A DNA stretch of 36,338 bases from Heritagella caecorum. GTDB taxonomy: Bacteria > Bacillota > Clostridia > Oscillospirales > Acutalibacteraceae. Within the stretch, counting starts at the first letter, position 1. Every line of letters begins with the position of its first letter. Positions 23,201 through 31,127 of this stretch are shown one piece after another. A program made the position numbers and the translations under genes. The notes below the pieces were generated by a model. The model had not been told where the DNA came from. It made no database searches and was given only the letters and a program-made list of their open reading frames with translations. The stretch is taken from positions 1-36,338 of the forward strand of contig CAJFQL010000020.1 in NCBI GenBank assembly GCA_904419035.1. Reading direction: 5' to 3'.

Positions 23201-26058
23201 CGGTGGGCGATAGGCAGAGCGTCTATGGCTTTGCCATGGAGCCTACCGAAGACGACGTTCTGTACATCTGGGACGAGGACGCCGACAGCACCAACGGCAT
23301 CACCATGGCCATCCCCGACAGCCATCTGACCATGAAGCAGATCGATCTGACCACCGGCGCCAAGACCCAGAGCCCGTATGACCTTGACCGGTTCCTGGTC
23401 ACCTTCGATAACGAATGGTTCCGCCTGGATGATAACGGCCGCATCTGTGTGGATGTCCCCGAGGGCGCCCGGTATCTCAGCGGCACCATGCGCATCGTGT
23501 GGAAGGGCGGCAAACTGTCCTTTAGCAAATACGATGTGGACCTGACGGTGCCGGTAGTCTGGACCAACATGAGCCAGTCGGAACTGGACGCCCGGTACAC
23601 CGCCAGCGTGGCCGTGGGCAACACGACCACCGGCTATCAGACCGTGTGGAGCGGCCGGTACAGCAAGCTCGATGTGTTCGACCTGCCCACCTATGACGAG
23701 ATCCTCGACCTGATCGACTATGACACCTACCAGGCAGAAGACGGCACGAACCTGAAGTATGCCGCCGTCAGTGGGTATACGGAAGCGTCCACCGGCCTGC
23801 AGCTCACAACCGACCGGACCTTCTTCTTTGACGTGACGCCCCAGACCTATACCCTGACGGTCACCGGCGTCCAAAAGGCCGACGGTACCACCGAAACCCG
23901 CACCTATACGGCCCGGTACGGGGAATCCTTCGACCTGTCCGACCTGGCCGCTACCGGCGCCAGCGATGCCGCCAGCGGCACCTATACCCGCTTTTGGAAC
24001 CTGACGGAGCCGGGCGCGCCCGACGACGCGGACCCGCTCCCCCTCCAGATCGAAGCCGGCCTCTCCTATGCCCAGCAGTACGGCACCGGCGGCGCGGTCT
24101 ATGAGGCTAACTACCTCAGCTCCGCCCTGACCGCCACCTATAACTTCCTGGGCCTTGGCAACGATGTGCCGCCGGTAACCATTACCTTCGCGTCTGGTAC
24201 CCGGCCCTCCTTCCCGGGCATCGCCGACTATGTGCGGCAATACGGCGGGGAGAACGCGTCCATCGTCTCCATCGACCCGGCCCAGGAAGCTTCGGAGAGC
24301 TCTGTCACCTACACGGTGGTGTGCCAGGTGGACGAAACCCGCAAACCCTTTACCCTGTCGTTCGACACCCAGGGCGGCAGCGCCATCGACTCCCAGCGGT
24401 ATCTGGAAGGCTCCGTCATCATGCAGCCGGACGATCCCACCCGCGCAGGCTATACCTTCGCCGGGTGGTACACGGACAAAGCGGGCACCACGCCCTTTGA
24501 CTTTACCGCCGGTATGCCGGGGCAGGATACCACGCTGTACGCCAAGTGGACGGCCAACACCTATACCATTACCTTCGTGACCTCCACCGGTACAGCCCCC
24601 GCCGCCCAGACGGTCCAATACGGCGAACCCTACGGGGCCCTGCCGGTCCTCAGCGACAGCACCCTGCGGTTTATGGGCTGGTACACGTCGGAAACCGGCG
24701 GCACCCAGGTGACGGCGGACACTGTGTTTACCTCCACCAGCAACCAGACATTGTATGCCCGCTGGGAAGCGAAAATTGCCATCGATGACAGCTGGATCAC
24801 CATCGAGCCCCGTACGGAAAACTATGACGAAACGGAACCAGGCTTCCCCGTGACGGTCACTGTTAACGCGCCGGACGGCGACCTGGCACCCGATGACTTC
24901 GCCGTCACCTATTTGTGGGAAAAGGCGGGCTCCGAATGGACCAGCGAAGCACCGTCCCAGGGCGGCAGCTACCTGGTGACCCTCACCCGCCCGGCGGACG
25001 ATAAGTATCTGGCCTACTCCTATACGTCTTCGGATCCGCTGGTGACGGTCAACCGCATCTCCATGTCCAGCAAGACCAGGCTCACGAGCCCCACGGTGTC
25101 CATCAGCAATTGGACCTTGACCACCGATATCAGCCGCTGCCAGGTCAAGGGCGACGGCCAAATCACCTACACGCTGCTCTATTATATTGAAACGGATTAT
25201 AACTACACCACCCTGGAAACCGGCAGCACCACGGGCACCTTCGATTTGAAGAAATATAACCGCGGGGCCGGACGATACATGGTAAGGATCCAGGTGGCCC
25301 AGGGCACCAACTACCTGGCAATCGAAAGCGATGCCGGCGGAAACAGCGTGGACGACAACGGGAACGGCCTGTTTTCCAGCAGCGCCCCGGCCACCCTGTC
25401 GGCCGCCCCGGTGATCCGCCCGGCGGCCCGCACCGCCCCCCTTATTGCCTCCCGTTCCCTGACGGCCGAAGGCGGCGCCACCATGACCCTGTCGCCCGAA
25501 GAGATCGAGTTCCGGCGCGGCAAGGAATTTGAAGTCACCTTGGCCCTGGATAAGAGCGTAGATGTGTGGGGCATCCTGACGGCGGTGTCCTATGATACCG
25601 ATACCCTGGAACTGCTGGGCTACTCCTCCGGCGGCCTGTTCACCGAAAGCCAGTTTACGGCCCAGGAAAACATGTCGGCGTCGCCCTACCGGGTGTTGGC
25701 CACCCGGGATGACACCGGCACTGCCCCGGCCTCCGGCGCCTTCATCACCCTGCGGTTCCGGGTGCGGGATGACGCCGCCCAGGAATCCGCCACCATCTCC
25801 CTGCAAAACCTGGAAGTGGTGGGCGACGGCACCCACGCCGCGGTTAAGGCCGGGGCGGCGGCCCAAGTCGCCAGCAAAGCCACTACGGATACCGGCCATT
25901 CCACGACCCCAGAGTCCGGCTCCGGCGAGCCTTCGCCCGGGACCGGCGACACCACCCGTCTGGTACTGTGGGCCACCCTGTTTGCCGGGTGCGGCGGCAC
26001 CTTGGGTGCCCTCGCGTTGCGCAGGAAGTTCCGCAAGCGGAAAAACAAAACCGAATAA
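20284..26058 (+). CDS. Giant surface protein: N-terminal dockerin, InlB-type repeats, C-terminal cohesin-like domain, wall/membrane anchor
   Basis: A 1924-residue exported protein. A signal peptide (1-28, ending ALTALA) is followed by a type-I-like dockerin (35-93) with two calcium loops, DADGNGKVELLD (36-47) and DVNGDGVVDEAD (71-82). InlB/Listeria-Bacteroides-type repeats lie at about 101-166, 1356-1423 and 1425-1497 ('GYTFAGWYTDKAGT...LYAKW'). The long middle is unassigned. A cohesin-like beta domain spans about 1734-1868 ('GKEFEVTLALDKSVDVWGILTAVSYD...FITLRFRV'). The end has SPGTGD (1884-1889), a hydrophobic helix and an RRKFRKRKNK tail, like a sortase-type or membrane anchor. The ATG at 20284 follows GGAGG and overlaps the upstream stop. 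It could link cells to dockerin-bearing proteins or self-associate. Confidence 0.88.
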   Translation: MKKRIVSLVLVASLLLTSLPLGALTALAQDAMLYGDADGNGKVELLDVNLMERYIEGQEDAKEALHPLEADVNGDGVVDEADVEKVKGYLAGNLTSLTPKLHTLTFVTDGGGDIGPIQAGDGLPYRGTIPTPTRDDALFSHWAMEDGRTYYPMSEPVTGDMTLTAVYEPLASSEQLTLTSFSLTDQEPDVAFTLTGPVAGADAVKDAITLLPKDGSDPVAYEVTDNGDGTYTVYAPEGFTPGASYELTLGDGLFFQGRDETFRTAYFIIAKDEADNLQYNADMIFLQDTPEMTYDIGGETVDVLQSALLSNDEGVEAITGSFTLTTQDLSVGDTVCIYETTDPRDRDYTQDDYQDDAMAFIRITGIEGDTYQFESLDEDSAEDVLAMPDSIPIQVSQLPTGNGSVQTGGYDSYALSLMGETEAPEFAVDDFLTFYTVPFDQVDESTPAAYGQITRVEGDTAYYKLITKQDIEDFMGLFLSQTVDSETIAENLDESLVKQQVEQQAMDSGFAQAAAGNLVETALETEAVQQQLLDAGFSQADIQQMRAAPAATLAAGDGGGAVKFAMEDLNVGADVFYDRHYKDGFGVELEIGVVFSVSKKVSSTSTTSLKIQLTAAMEQEAALHFDVNVEDKWKWYFIIPVLKELNVTTAIDIEDYTYLSVGAKTYTVSSDPSATKKWKALSETVTGPNASPQVRSAVLNLNKLAAKAKKMRAKGEDVKDVLAQIESYKNMIPGIEIDGQVYSLEELEEDLKGQDVSGAFDEVFNAQSETESKTGMEQLMDRYRAMLEQDCDWVKLFDQPIASTSFYLAIVNIRLDTNFVVSANVNMALGADLEYQVGKRYTFWLHLLDGTSGSSEMDLIDERFGFQFYVMGTLGLKMGIKAEVAFGLLSTSLASVGANVEFGAYVKLYGYFIYYFERLRPAGTSLWNETEEMMGALYLDFGLYLTAKFKAQVFLNAIKYEPTLYDKEWSLLTVGDRQSVYGFAMEPTEDDVLYIWDEDADSTNGITMAIPDSHLTMKQIDLTTGAKTQSPYDLDRFLVTFDNEWFRLDDNGRICVDVPEGARYLSGTMRIVWKGGKLSFSKYDVDLTVPVVWTNMSQSELDARYTASVAVGNTTTGYQTVWSGRYSKLDVFDLPTYDEILDLIDYDTYQAEDGTNLKYAAVSGYTEASTGLQLTTDRTFFFDVTPQTYTLTVTGVQKADGTTETRTYTARYGESFDLSDLAATGASDAASGTYTRFWNLTEPGAPDDADPLPLQIEAGLSYAQQYGTGGAVYEANYLSSALTATYNFLGLGNDVPPVTITFASGTRPSFPGIADYVRQYGGENASIVSIDPAQEASESSVTYTVVCQVDETRKPFTLSFDTQGGSAIDSQRYLEGSVIMQPDDPTRAGYTFAGWYTDKAGTTPFDFTAGMPGQDTTLYAKWTANTYTITFVTSTGTAPAAQTVQYGEPYGALPVLSDSTLRFMGWYTSETGGTQVTADTVFTSTSNQTLYARWEAKIAIDDSWITIEPRTENYDETEPGFPVTVTVNAPDGDLAPDDFAVTYLWEKAGSEWTSEAPSQGGSYLVTLTRPADDKYLAYSYTSSDPLVTVNRISMSSKTRLTSPTVSISNWTLTTDISRCQVKGDGQITYTLLYYIETDYNYTTLETGSTTGTFDLKKYNRGAGRYMVRIQVAQGTNYLAIESDAGGNSVDDNGNGLFSSSAPATLSAAPVIRPAARTAPLIASRSLTAEGGATMTLSPEEIEFRRGKEFEVTLALDKSVDVWGILTAVSYDTDTLELLGYSSGGLFTESQFTAQENMSASPYRVLATRDDTGTAPASGAFITLRFRVRDDAAQESATISLQNLEVVGDGTHAAVKAGAAAQVASKATTDTGHSTTPESGSGEPSPGTGDTTRLVLWATLFAGCGGTLGALALRRKFRKRKNKTE

Positions 26059-26084
26059 ATCGAAACCCTTTCGGCTTTGACAGG

Positions 26085-26119
26085 ACGGGCCCGGCTGGTG
26101 TAGCGCCAGCCGGGCCCGT
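26085..26119 (+). terminator. Terminator of the surface-protein operon
   Basis: Perfect 14-bp GC-rich arms ACGGGCCCGGCTGG (26085-26098) and CCAGCCGGGCCCGT (26106-26119) followed by a pyrimidine tract ending in T-run. Confidence 0.8.
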
Positions 26120-26203
26120 TCCCCCTTGCCTTTTTCCGCCGGGGGCGGTAGGATAAAAGGGGATGCCCTGATGGGCCCCCCTAAAAAGGAAGGGGGATTT
26201 TCT

Positions 26204-26422
26204 ATGTGGTTTCGAAAAAAGACGGTGCCCCGCCCGTTTGACCCGGCCGTATATACCCCGGTCATCCGGGCCAGCATCTGCACCGGGGAAAAGGTGGCGG
26301 GTTTTAAACATAAACAGACCGGGGTGTTTACCGGCGTCAGGCTCCTGCGCTCCCCCCAGGACTTAGCCGATTTCCGCGCGACGTATCATATCGAAGACGG
26401 CGACATTCCCACCGAATACTGA
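26204..26422 (+). CDS. Small conserved hypothetical protein
   Basis: A 72-residue protein starting MWFRKKTVPRPFDP, with 'TPVIRASICTGEKVAGFKHKQTGVFTGVRLLRSPQDLADFRATY'. I recall near-identical small proteins across gut Clostridia, always of unknown function. The ATG at 26204 follows GGAAGGGGG. There is no signal peptide; it is basic at the N-terminus with one cysteine. It is a single gene between two terminators, so it is not in the surface-protein operon. An upstream in-frame start at 26126 has a poor ribosome site. Confidence 0.75.
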   Translation: MWFRKKTVPRPFDPAVYTPVIRASICTGEKVAGFKHKQTGVFTGVRLLRSPQDLADFRATYHIEDGDIPTEY

Positions 26423-26552
26423 TTTTTCCCCCACGGGAACGAAAGCGGTGGAAAAATCCGCCCGTCTTTCGGGGGACGCCTTTTTCGCTGCCCGCTCTTT
26501 TCCACAAAACGCACCCCTCTATAAAAAAGCGCCCTGATTGATGGAGCTAGTT

Positions 26553-26606
26553 AAAAAAACCGGATTCCGTTTTCCCCTTTTCGGGAAAAAATGGCGTCCG
26601 GTTTTT
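26553..26606. terminator. Bidirectional terminator
   Basis: AAAACCGGA (26556-26564) with TCCGGTTTTT (26597-26606), and an inner TTTCCC/GGGAAA pairing. It ends the small hypothetical gene on the plus strand. Confidence 0.75.
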
Positions 26607-26616
26607 GTTTGCCCAT

Positions 26617-26652
26617 AAAAAAAGCGGGGACGGAGTGTTTCCCCGTCCCCGC
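26617..26652 (-). terminator. Terminator of the glycogen synthase gene
   Basis: On the minus strand GCGGGGACGG and CCGTCCCCGC (plus 26624-26633 and 26643-26652) are followed by seven T (plus A-run 26617-26623). Confidence 0.9.
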
Positions 26653-26682
26653 CCTATTTTGTTTAGAAAAAGACCTATACAA

Positions 26683-28965
26683 TTACCACTGGGTCAGTTC
26701 CAGGTACAAATCCTTATACTGCCACGCCGAATGGTTCCACGACACGTCCTTATCCATGTTGCGCTGTACCACTTCGTCCCAATGGTAGCGGTTGGTAAAG
26801 TATGCCGTCTTGGCACGGTTGATGGCGTCGAGCAGCAGGCCCGCGTCGTACCGGTCAAAGGTAAAGCCGTTGCCGCCGCCGGTCTGGGTATTGTACGGTT
26901 CCACCGTATCCTTCAGGCCGCCGGTCTCCCGCACGATGGGCAGGCCGCCGTAGTGCATGTCGTTGAGCTGCGTCAGGCCGCAGGGTTCAAACCGCGACGG
27001 CACCAGCAGCGAATCGGAACCGGCATAAATGCGGTGGGCCCGGGCTTCGTCGTACTGGATGCACGCGCAGAACATGCCCTTATAGGTATTTTCATAATAG
27101 CGGAACGTGTCTTCGTACTGCTTGTCGCCGGTACCCAGTACGACAACCTGGGTGTTGCCGTCCATGACCTGGGGAATCACGGCGTTGACCAAATCCAGGC
27201 CCTTCTGGTTCGTCAGCCGGGAAATAAGGCCGATGACAAATTTGCCCGCATCCTGCCACAGGCCCAGTTCCCGCTGCAGCGCGAGTTTGTTTTCCCACTT
27301 ATGCTGCAGTACGTCCAGCAGTCCGTAATTGACCGCCAGCGCCGGGTCGGTGGCCGGGTTCCACATATCGTAATCAATGCCGTTGACGATCCCGCGCAGC
27401 TTGCCGCTGTGATACCGCAAATGGGCATCCAGCCCTTCGCCGTATTCGGGGGTCTGGATTTCCTGGGCGTATGTATAGCTCACGGTGGTGATGCGGTCGG
27501 CATAGGCCAGCCCGCCCTTTAACAGGTTGGCGTCCAGGTAGTTCTGCTGCAAGGCGCCCATCGTAAACACTTCATCCGGCAGGCCCGACCAGTAGCGGAT
27601 GGTGGGAATGTTATACACCCCCTGGAACCGCAGGTTGTGAATGGTGAGTACCGTCTTCGCCCGGCCCACCGGGGACGTCTTGAAGAGGGTGCGCAGATAC
27701 ACCGGCACCAGTGCCGCCTGCCAGTCGTGGCAGTGGATGATATCGGGAATCCAGTTCAAAAAGTTCAAAGCCGCCAGCGCCGCTTTGCTGAAGAAGCAGT
27801 ACCGCGGGATGTCGTCCACCAGGTTCAGGTACGGGTTGCCCACATAGAAGAATTCCTGGTTGTCGATAAAGTCATACACCACGCCGTCGCAGACGTATTC
27901 CATAATGCCCACATAGTACGTCCGCCCGGTTTCGCCCAGATCCATCTGGAACGCCCCACGGTACTGCATCTTTTCCTGGTATTCCCACGGGATGCAGCCG
28001 TACCGGGGCAAAATCACCCGCACGTCGCAGTTCAGCTTCACCAGTTCCCGGGGCAGCGCATACATCACGTCGCCCAGGCCGCCGGTTTTCACAAACGGGT
28101 GGCATTCCGAACCGATAAACGCCACGCTCCGGCGGGGCGTATCCGGCATGGGGGGGATATACGGAGCCGGTTCTTCATACACAGGCGCTTCCTCCTTTAC
28201 AGGTTCTTCTTTGACAGGGGCTGCTTCCTCGGCAGGGGCTGCTTCCTCGGCGGGCGCTACTGCTTCGGCAGGCGTCGCTTTCTCGACAGGAGCCGCTTCT
28301 TCTACGGGCGCCGCTTTCTCGGCAGGGGCTGCTTCCTCGGCAGGCGCCGCTTTCTCGACAGGAGCCGCTTCTTCTACGGGCGCCGCTGCCTCGACGGGAG
28401 CTGCTTCCTCGACGGGCGCTGCTGCCTCGACAGGAGCTGCTTCCTCGGCAGGGGTTGCTTCCTCGGCGGGCGCTACTGCTTCGGCAGGCGCCGCTTCCTC
28501 GGCAGGCGCCGCTTTCTCGACAGGAGCCGCTTCTTCTACGGGCGCCGCTGCCTCGACGGGGACCGCTTCCGCGACGGGGGCCGCTGCCTCGACGGGGGCC
28601 GCTGCCTCGACGGGCGCTGCTGCCTCGACGGGGACCGCTTCCGCGACGGGGACTGCTGCCTCGACGGGAACCTCTTTCTTCACCGGGGCTTTTTTCTTCG
28701 GTGCCGCTTTCTTTCTGGTGGTTGTGCTCTTGGCCGCGGGCGCCGTTTCTTTAGCCGGCGTTGCCGTTTCAGCCGTGGCCGTTTCCTGCACGGCCGGGGC
28801 CGCTTCCTTTGCCGCCTCTGCCGCTACGGCAGCCGTCACGGCGGCCACTTCCAATGCATCTGTTGTACTTTCTTTTACAGGGGCCGCTTTTTTGGCGGTG
28901 GAAGACGCCGCCTTTGTTTTGGCGGCTGTCTGTTTCTTTTTGGGTGTTGTCTTTTTCCGAGCCAT
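26683..28965 (-). CDS. glgA: Glycogen synthase (GT5) with long N-terminal repeat extension
   Basis: A 760-residue ADP-glucose:glycogen glucosyltransferase. Residues 279-760 are a full-length GT5/GlgA enzyme: KTGGLGDV (293-300) binds ADP-glucose, 'HCHDWQAALVPVYL' and 'TIHNLRFQG' are family blocks, and the C-terminal 'SRFEPCGLTQLNDMHYGGLPIVRETGGLKDTV' holds the catalytic Glu. Residues 1-98 are Lys/Ala/Thr-rich like histone-H1-type or nucleic-acid-binding tails. Residues 99-252 are tandem A-P-V/A-E-A/E/K-A pentapeptides. Ordinary GlgA is about 480 residues, so the extension is unusual. The ATG at 28965 follows AAGGGA. No other glg gene is adjacent. The extension could tether, cluster or bind something; this is unknown. 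Confidence 0.9.
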   Translation of the reverse strand: MARKKTTPKKKQTAAKTKAASSTAKKAAPVKESTTDALEVAAVTAAVAAEAAKEAAPAVQETATAETATPAKETAPAAKSTTTRKKAAPKKKAPVKKEVPVEAAVPVAEAVPVEAAAPVEAAAPVEAAAPVAEAVPVEAAAPVEEAAPVEKAAPAEEAAPAEAVAPAEEATPAEEAAPVEAAAPVEEAAPVEAAAPVEEAAPVEKAAPAEEAAPAEKAAPVEEAAPVEKATPAEAVAPAEEAAPAEEAAPVKEEPVKEEAPVYEEPAPYIPPMPDTPRRSVAFIGSECHPFVKTGGLGDVMYALPRELVKLNCDVRVILPRYGCIPWEYQEKMQYRGAFQMDLGETGRTYYVGIMEYVCDGVVYDFIDNQEFFYVGNPYLNLVDDIPRYCFFSKAALAALNFLNWIPDIIHCHDWQAALVPVYLRTLFKTSPVGRAKTVLTIHNLRFQGVYNIPTIRYWSGLPDEVFTMGALQQNYLDANLLKGGLAYADRITTVSYTYAQEIQTPEYGEGLDAHLRYHSGKLRGIVNGIDYDMWNPATDPALAVNYGLLDVLQHKWENKLALQRELGLWQDAGKFVIGLISRLTNQKGLDLVNAVIPQVMDGNTQVVVLGTGDKQYEDTFRYYENTYKGMFCACIQYDEARAHRIYAGSDSLLVPSRFEPCGLTQLNDMHYGGLPIVRETGGLKDTVEPYNTQTGGGNGFTFDRYDAGLLLDAINRAKTAYFTNRYHWDEVVQRNMDKDVSWNHSAWQYKDLYLELTQW
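28210..28671 (-). repeat. Coding tandem repeat (15-bp period, Ala-Pro-Val-Glu)
   Basis: About 30 units of a 15-bp repeat inside glgA, read on the plus strand as variants of GCTTCCTCGGCAGGG and GCTGCCTCGACGGG. Blocks of several units recur, which suggests expansion by slippage or recombination; length changes in whole units keep the frame. Confidence 0.9.
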
Positions 28966-29079
28966 ACCGAACCATCCCTTCGCTTTGTTTCCGTTTCTCA
29001 CAGAGCCGCCGCCCGCAAGGCCGGGGGCCCGCTCCAAATCTCCCAACCGGCACAAAACCGGTTCAGGTTATATGATAAA

Positions 29080-29108
29080 ATAGTACCACAAACTGGGAAA
29101 AAATGCAA
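29080..29108 (-). promoter_or_regulatory. glgA promoter
   Basis: On the minus strand, -35 TTGCAT (plus 29103-29108), 17-nt spacer, -10 TACTAT (plus 29080-29085). A dyad AACCGG/CCGGTT lies in the leader at about 29045-29063. Confidence 0.65.
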
Positions 29109-29265
29109 TCATCCGCACAAATATCGACCCCTTTCGCCCCGCTAAGGCGCCCATCGGGCGGATTCCCGTTTTCATACCGGCAAAAGCCGCCAATATGCCG
29201 CAAAAAGCGGCTGTTTCCGCCCCGGCTCCCGCGCCGCCGGTTTTGCCTTGCCATAAGGGAAAAGC

Positions 29266-29316
29266 CCCCAAAAACAAACCCCCGCCCGGCAGCCGCAAAG
29301 GCCGCCCCGGCGGGGG
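29266..29316 (-). terminator. Terminator of the AraC-XRE regulatory operon
   Basis: CCCCCGCC (29279-29286) pairs with GGCGGGGG (29309-29316). On the minus strand a T-rich run follows (plus 29269-29278). 29109-29265 holds only short GC hairpins and no gene. Confidence 0.75.
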
Positions 29317-29321
29317 AAAAC

Positions 29322-29654
29322 TCAATCTATGGAGGAAGACGCACCGTCTTTCTGGTTCATCACCTGTACCAGCTGCAAAACCGCTTTCTTTTGTTCCGGC
29401 GTTAAAGGCATCCATGCGTCCAGCAGCTCTTTTGTGCTGCCGGTCACTTCCGTTACATTCCCTTCGGCAAAAAACTGGCCCAGGGTCATGCCAAAGCCCC
29501 GGCAAATCGCTTCCAACGTGGACAGCGACGGGACGGTTTGGCGGCGGAAGATGTTGCCAATGGTGGATTGGGACAGGCCACAAGCTCGGGAAAGCCGGTA
29601 TTCCGTCCACCCGCGTTCCTGCAAAAGCGTAGATAACCGCTTGTGAATATCCAA
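29322..29654 (-). CDS. XRE-family helix-turn-helix regulator
   Basis: A 110-residue protein. The HTH_3 domain is 'IHKRLSTLLQERGWTEYRLSRACGLSQSTIGNIFRRQTVPSLSTLEAICRGFGMTLGQFF', then a helical tail 'LTPEQKKAVLQLVQVMNQ'. Start choice: the TTG at 29654 follows a near-perfect AAAGGAGGTGA. An ATG at 29678 overlaps the AraC stop as ATGA but has no ribosome site before it and would place that site inside the gene. If the ATG is used the protein is 118 residues. It is co-transcribed with the PocR-AraC gene, so it may tune the corrinoid operon. Confidence 0.8.
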   Translation of the reverse strand: MDIHKRLSTLLQERGWTEYRLSRACGLSQSTIGNIFRRQTVPSLSTLEAICRGFGMTLGQFFAEGNVTEVTGSTKELLDAWMPLTPEQKKAVLQLVQVMNQKDGASSSID

Positions 29655-29674
29655 AGCACCCGTCACCTCCTTTC

Positions 29675-30931
29675 TCATTCATCCAGCACTTTTTCCCGGT
29701 AGGCCCGGGGCAGGGTGCCGGTCAGGCGCTTAAATACTTTGGTAAAATAGCTCTGGTCCGCAAAACCCACCATCAGGGAAATATCCGTCAGGCGCAAATC
29801 CCGGTTGCGCAAAAGTTCTTTTGCCTTATTCACCCGCACCCTATTGAGGTACTCGTGGAACGTGACCCCCGCTTCCCGCTTAAAGACCCTGCATAGGTAC
29901 GACGGGGTTAAATACACTTCCCGCGCCACGGTCGTCAGGGTGATGGGCTCGCTATAGTGTTCGCCGATATACTGGACGCACCGGTGCAAAAGGTTCGCGT
30001 GTTTCGAATCGGCATAGGTAAACAGTTCGTTCATCAGGGAGTTGAGCGCATCGGACAGCCATAAACACAGCGCATCCAGGCTTCGGAACCCCATAAGCTG
30101 CTGCAACGATTCCTGATTGAGCTGCAAGGTGCGGTCGGGGTCGGCGCCGCTGTGGATGGCCGCCCGGGACATGAGCACCCAAAGCTCATACAGCCGCGCT
30201 TTCACCCGGTCGATCTGCCCGCCGTCGGTGAACAAAATAGCCCCCAGTAGCTCGTTTAAGTATTTCTGGCTCTCTTCCCGGTTCTGGTTTTGCAAACTTT
30301 GCAGCAGGCGGCGTTCCAGCTCGAAGGGGTAGTGCCCGCTGCCTTTTTGCTGCTTTAACGTGAGGATATACGCCGTAATCTGCCCTTGGATCGCGTCGGA
30401 CCGGCGGCTTTGCAGCATCCGGTTTTCCTGATACACATTGTTCATAAACCCCACCGCCATAAACAAAAGGGTCGACAGGTGGTTGACTTTTTGGGGCGGC
30501 ACAAAGGGCACCGTTCCCACCGCCTGGGCGGCTTTTTGCAGGGTATCGCCGGTCAGCCGGGCGGCCTCCTCCAGTTCACAGTCGATAAAATCCTGCTTAT
30601 CCACCATGATAAACGGCCCCACGGTAATTTTCGCGGCGGCGCCGTCTTCCGATAAAATGGGCGACACAAAGCACGTCAGCCCCATGGGGCAAAAGTAGAT
30701 GTACTTCCCCCCAAAACGCTGGGCTTCCGTCATGCCGTACACGTGGGCGCGGATGCACCCCTCCCGCCCGCGGCCCACGGCGGCGCACAACGTGCAGGTT
30801 TCGCAGCTTTGGCCAAAATCGGCAAACACCTGCCCTTTGGGGTCCGATAGCGTGCACCCCAGGCCCGTGGATTCCGAAAAAGCTTTGGCGCACTCCCGGG
30901 CGAGGGTGCGGTCAAACGATGGTTCCTGCAT
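29675..30931 (-). CDS. PocR-domain AraC-family transcriptional activator
   Basis: A 418-residue regulator. The N-terminal PocR sensor domain (about 5-170) has its cysteine pattern 'SCETCTLC...GREGC' and 'YFCPMGLTCFVSPI'. A linker helix region follows, then the AraC double HTH at about 315-415 ('LTTVAREVYLTPSYLCRVFKREAGVTFHEYLNRVRV...LMVGFADQSYFTKVFKRLTGTLPRAYR'). PocR domains sense small molecules; the best known responds to propanediol metabolism with B12. The ATG at 30931 follows AAGGGGG; an upstream extension to 31015 would run into the divergent promoter. It most likely activates the corrinoid operon that starts 197 bases away in the other direction. Confidence 0.9.
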   Translation of the reverse strand: MQEPSFDRTLARECAKAFSESTGLGCTLSDPKGQVFADFGQSCETCTLCAAVGRGREGCIRAHVYGMTEAQRFGGKYIYFCPMGLTCFVSPILSEDGAAAKITVGPFIMVDKQDFIDCELEEAARLTGDTLQKAAQAVGTVPFVPPQKVNHLSTLLFMAVGFMNNVYQENRMLQSRRSDAIQGQITAYILTLKQQKGSGHYPFELERRLLQSLQNQNREESQKYLNELLGAILFTDGGQIDRVKARLYELWVLMSRAAIHSGADPDRTLQLNQESLQQLMGFRSLDALCLWLSDALNSLMNELFTYADSKHANLLHRCVQYIGEHYSEPITLTTVAREVYLTPSYLCRVFKREAGVTFHEYLNRVRVNKAKELLRNRDLRLTDISLMVGFADQSYFTKVFKRLTGTLPRAYREKVLDE

Positions 30932-31009
30932 GGCGTTTGCCCCCTTTTCCTTGCATTGTACCCCCGCAAGGCACCCCCCGTCAACGGCCTTTTGGAAAAA
31001 AATAGGACT

Positions 31010-31072
31010 GTGCAAAAAATTACCAAATTTCGCACGTTACTACAAGGCATTTTCCTTTCGGCACGGTATAGT
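31010..31072 (+). promoter_or_regulatory. Likely activator-dependent promoter of the corrinoid operon
   Basis: A good -10 TATAGT (31067-31072) lacks a recognisable -35, as at activator-dependent promoters. Upstream is a dyad with GTGC (31010-31013) and GCAC (31032-31035) around AAATT/AATTT, a candidate AraC-protein site. No cobalamin riboswitch box is seen in the leader. Confidence 0.55.
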
Positions 31073-31127
31073 AAGGAGGTAAGGAAACTTTCCCACAAAA
31101 CATTTCTGGTAAAGGAGACAGAGCACT

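Noticed and set aside
23194..26283. Very long open frame (about 1000 codons) on the minus strand opposite the surface protein
   Set aside because: It is antisense to a gene with clear domains. In GC-rich coding DNA the opposite frame often lacks stops, and its protein is low-complexity Gly/Arg/His-rich with no motif.
30932..31127. Cobalamin riboswitch before the corrinoid operon
   Set aside because: I looked for the B12-box core and a long structured leader; the leader is only about 50 bases and has neither.
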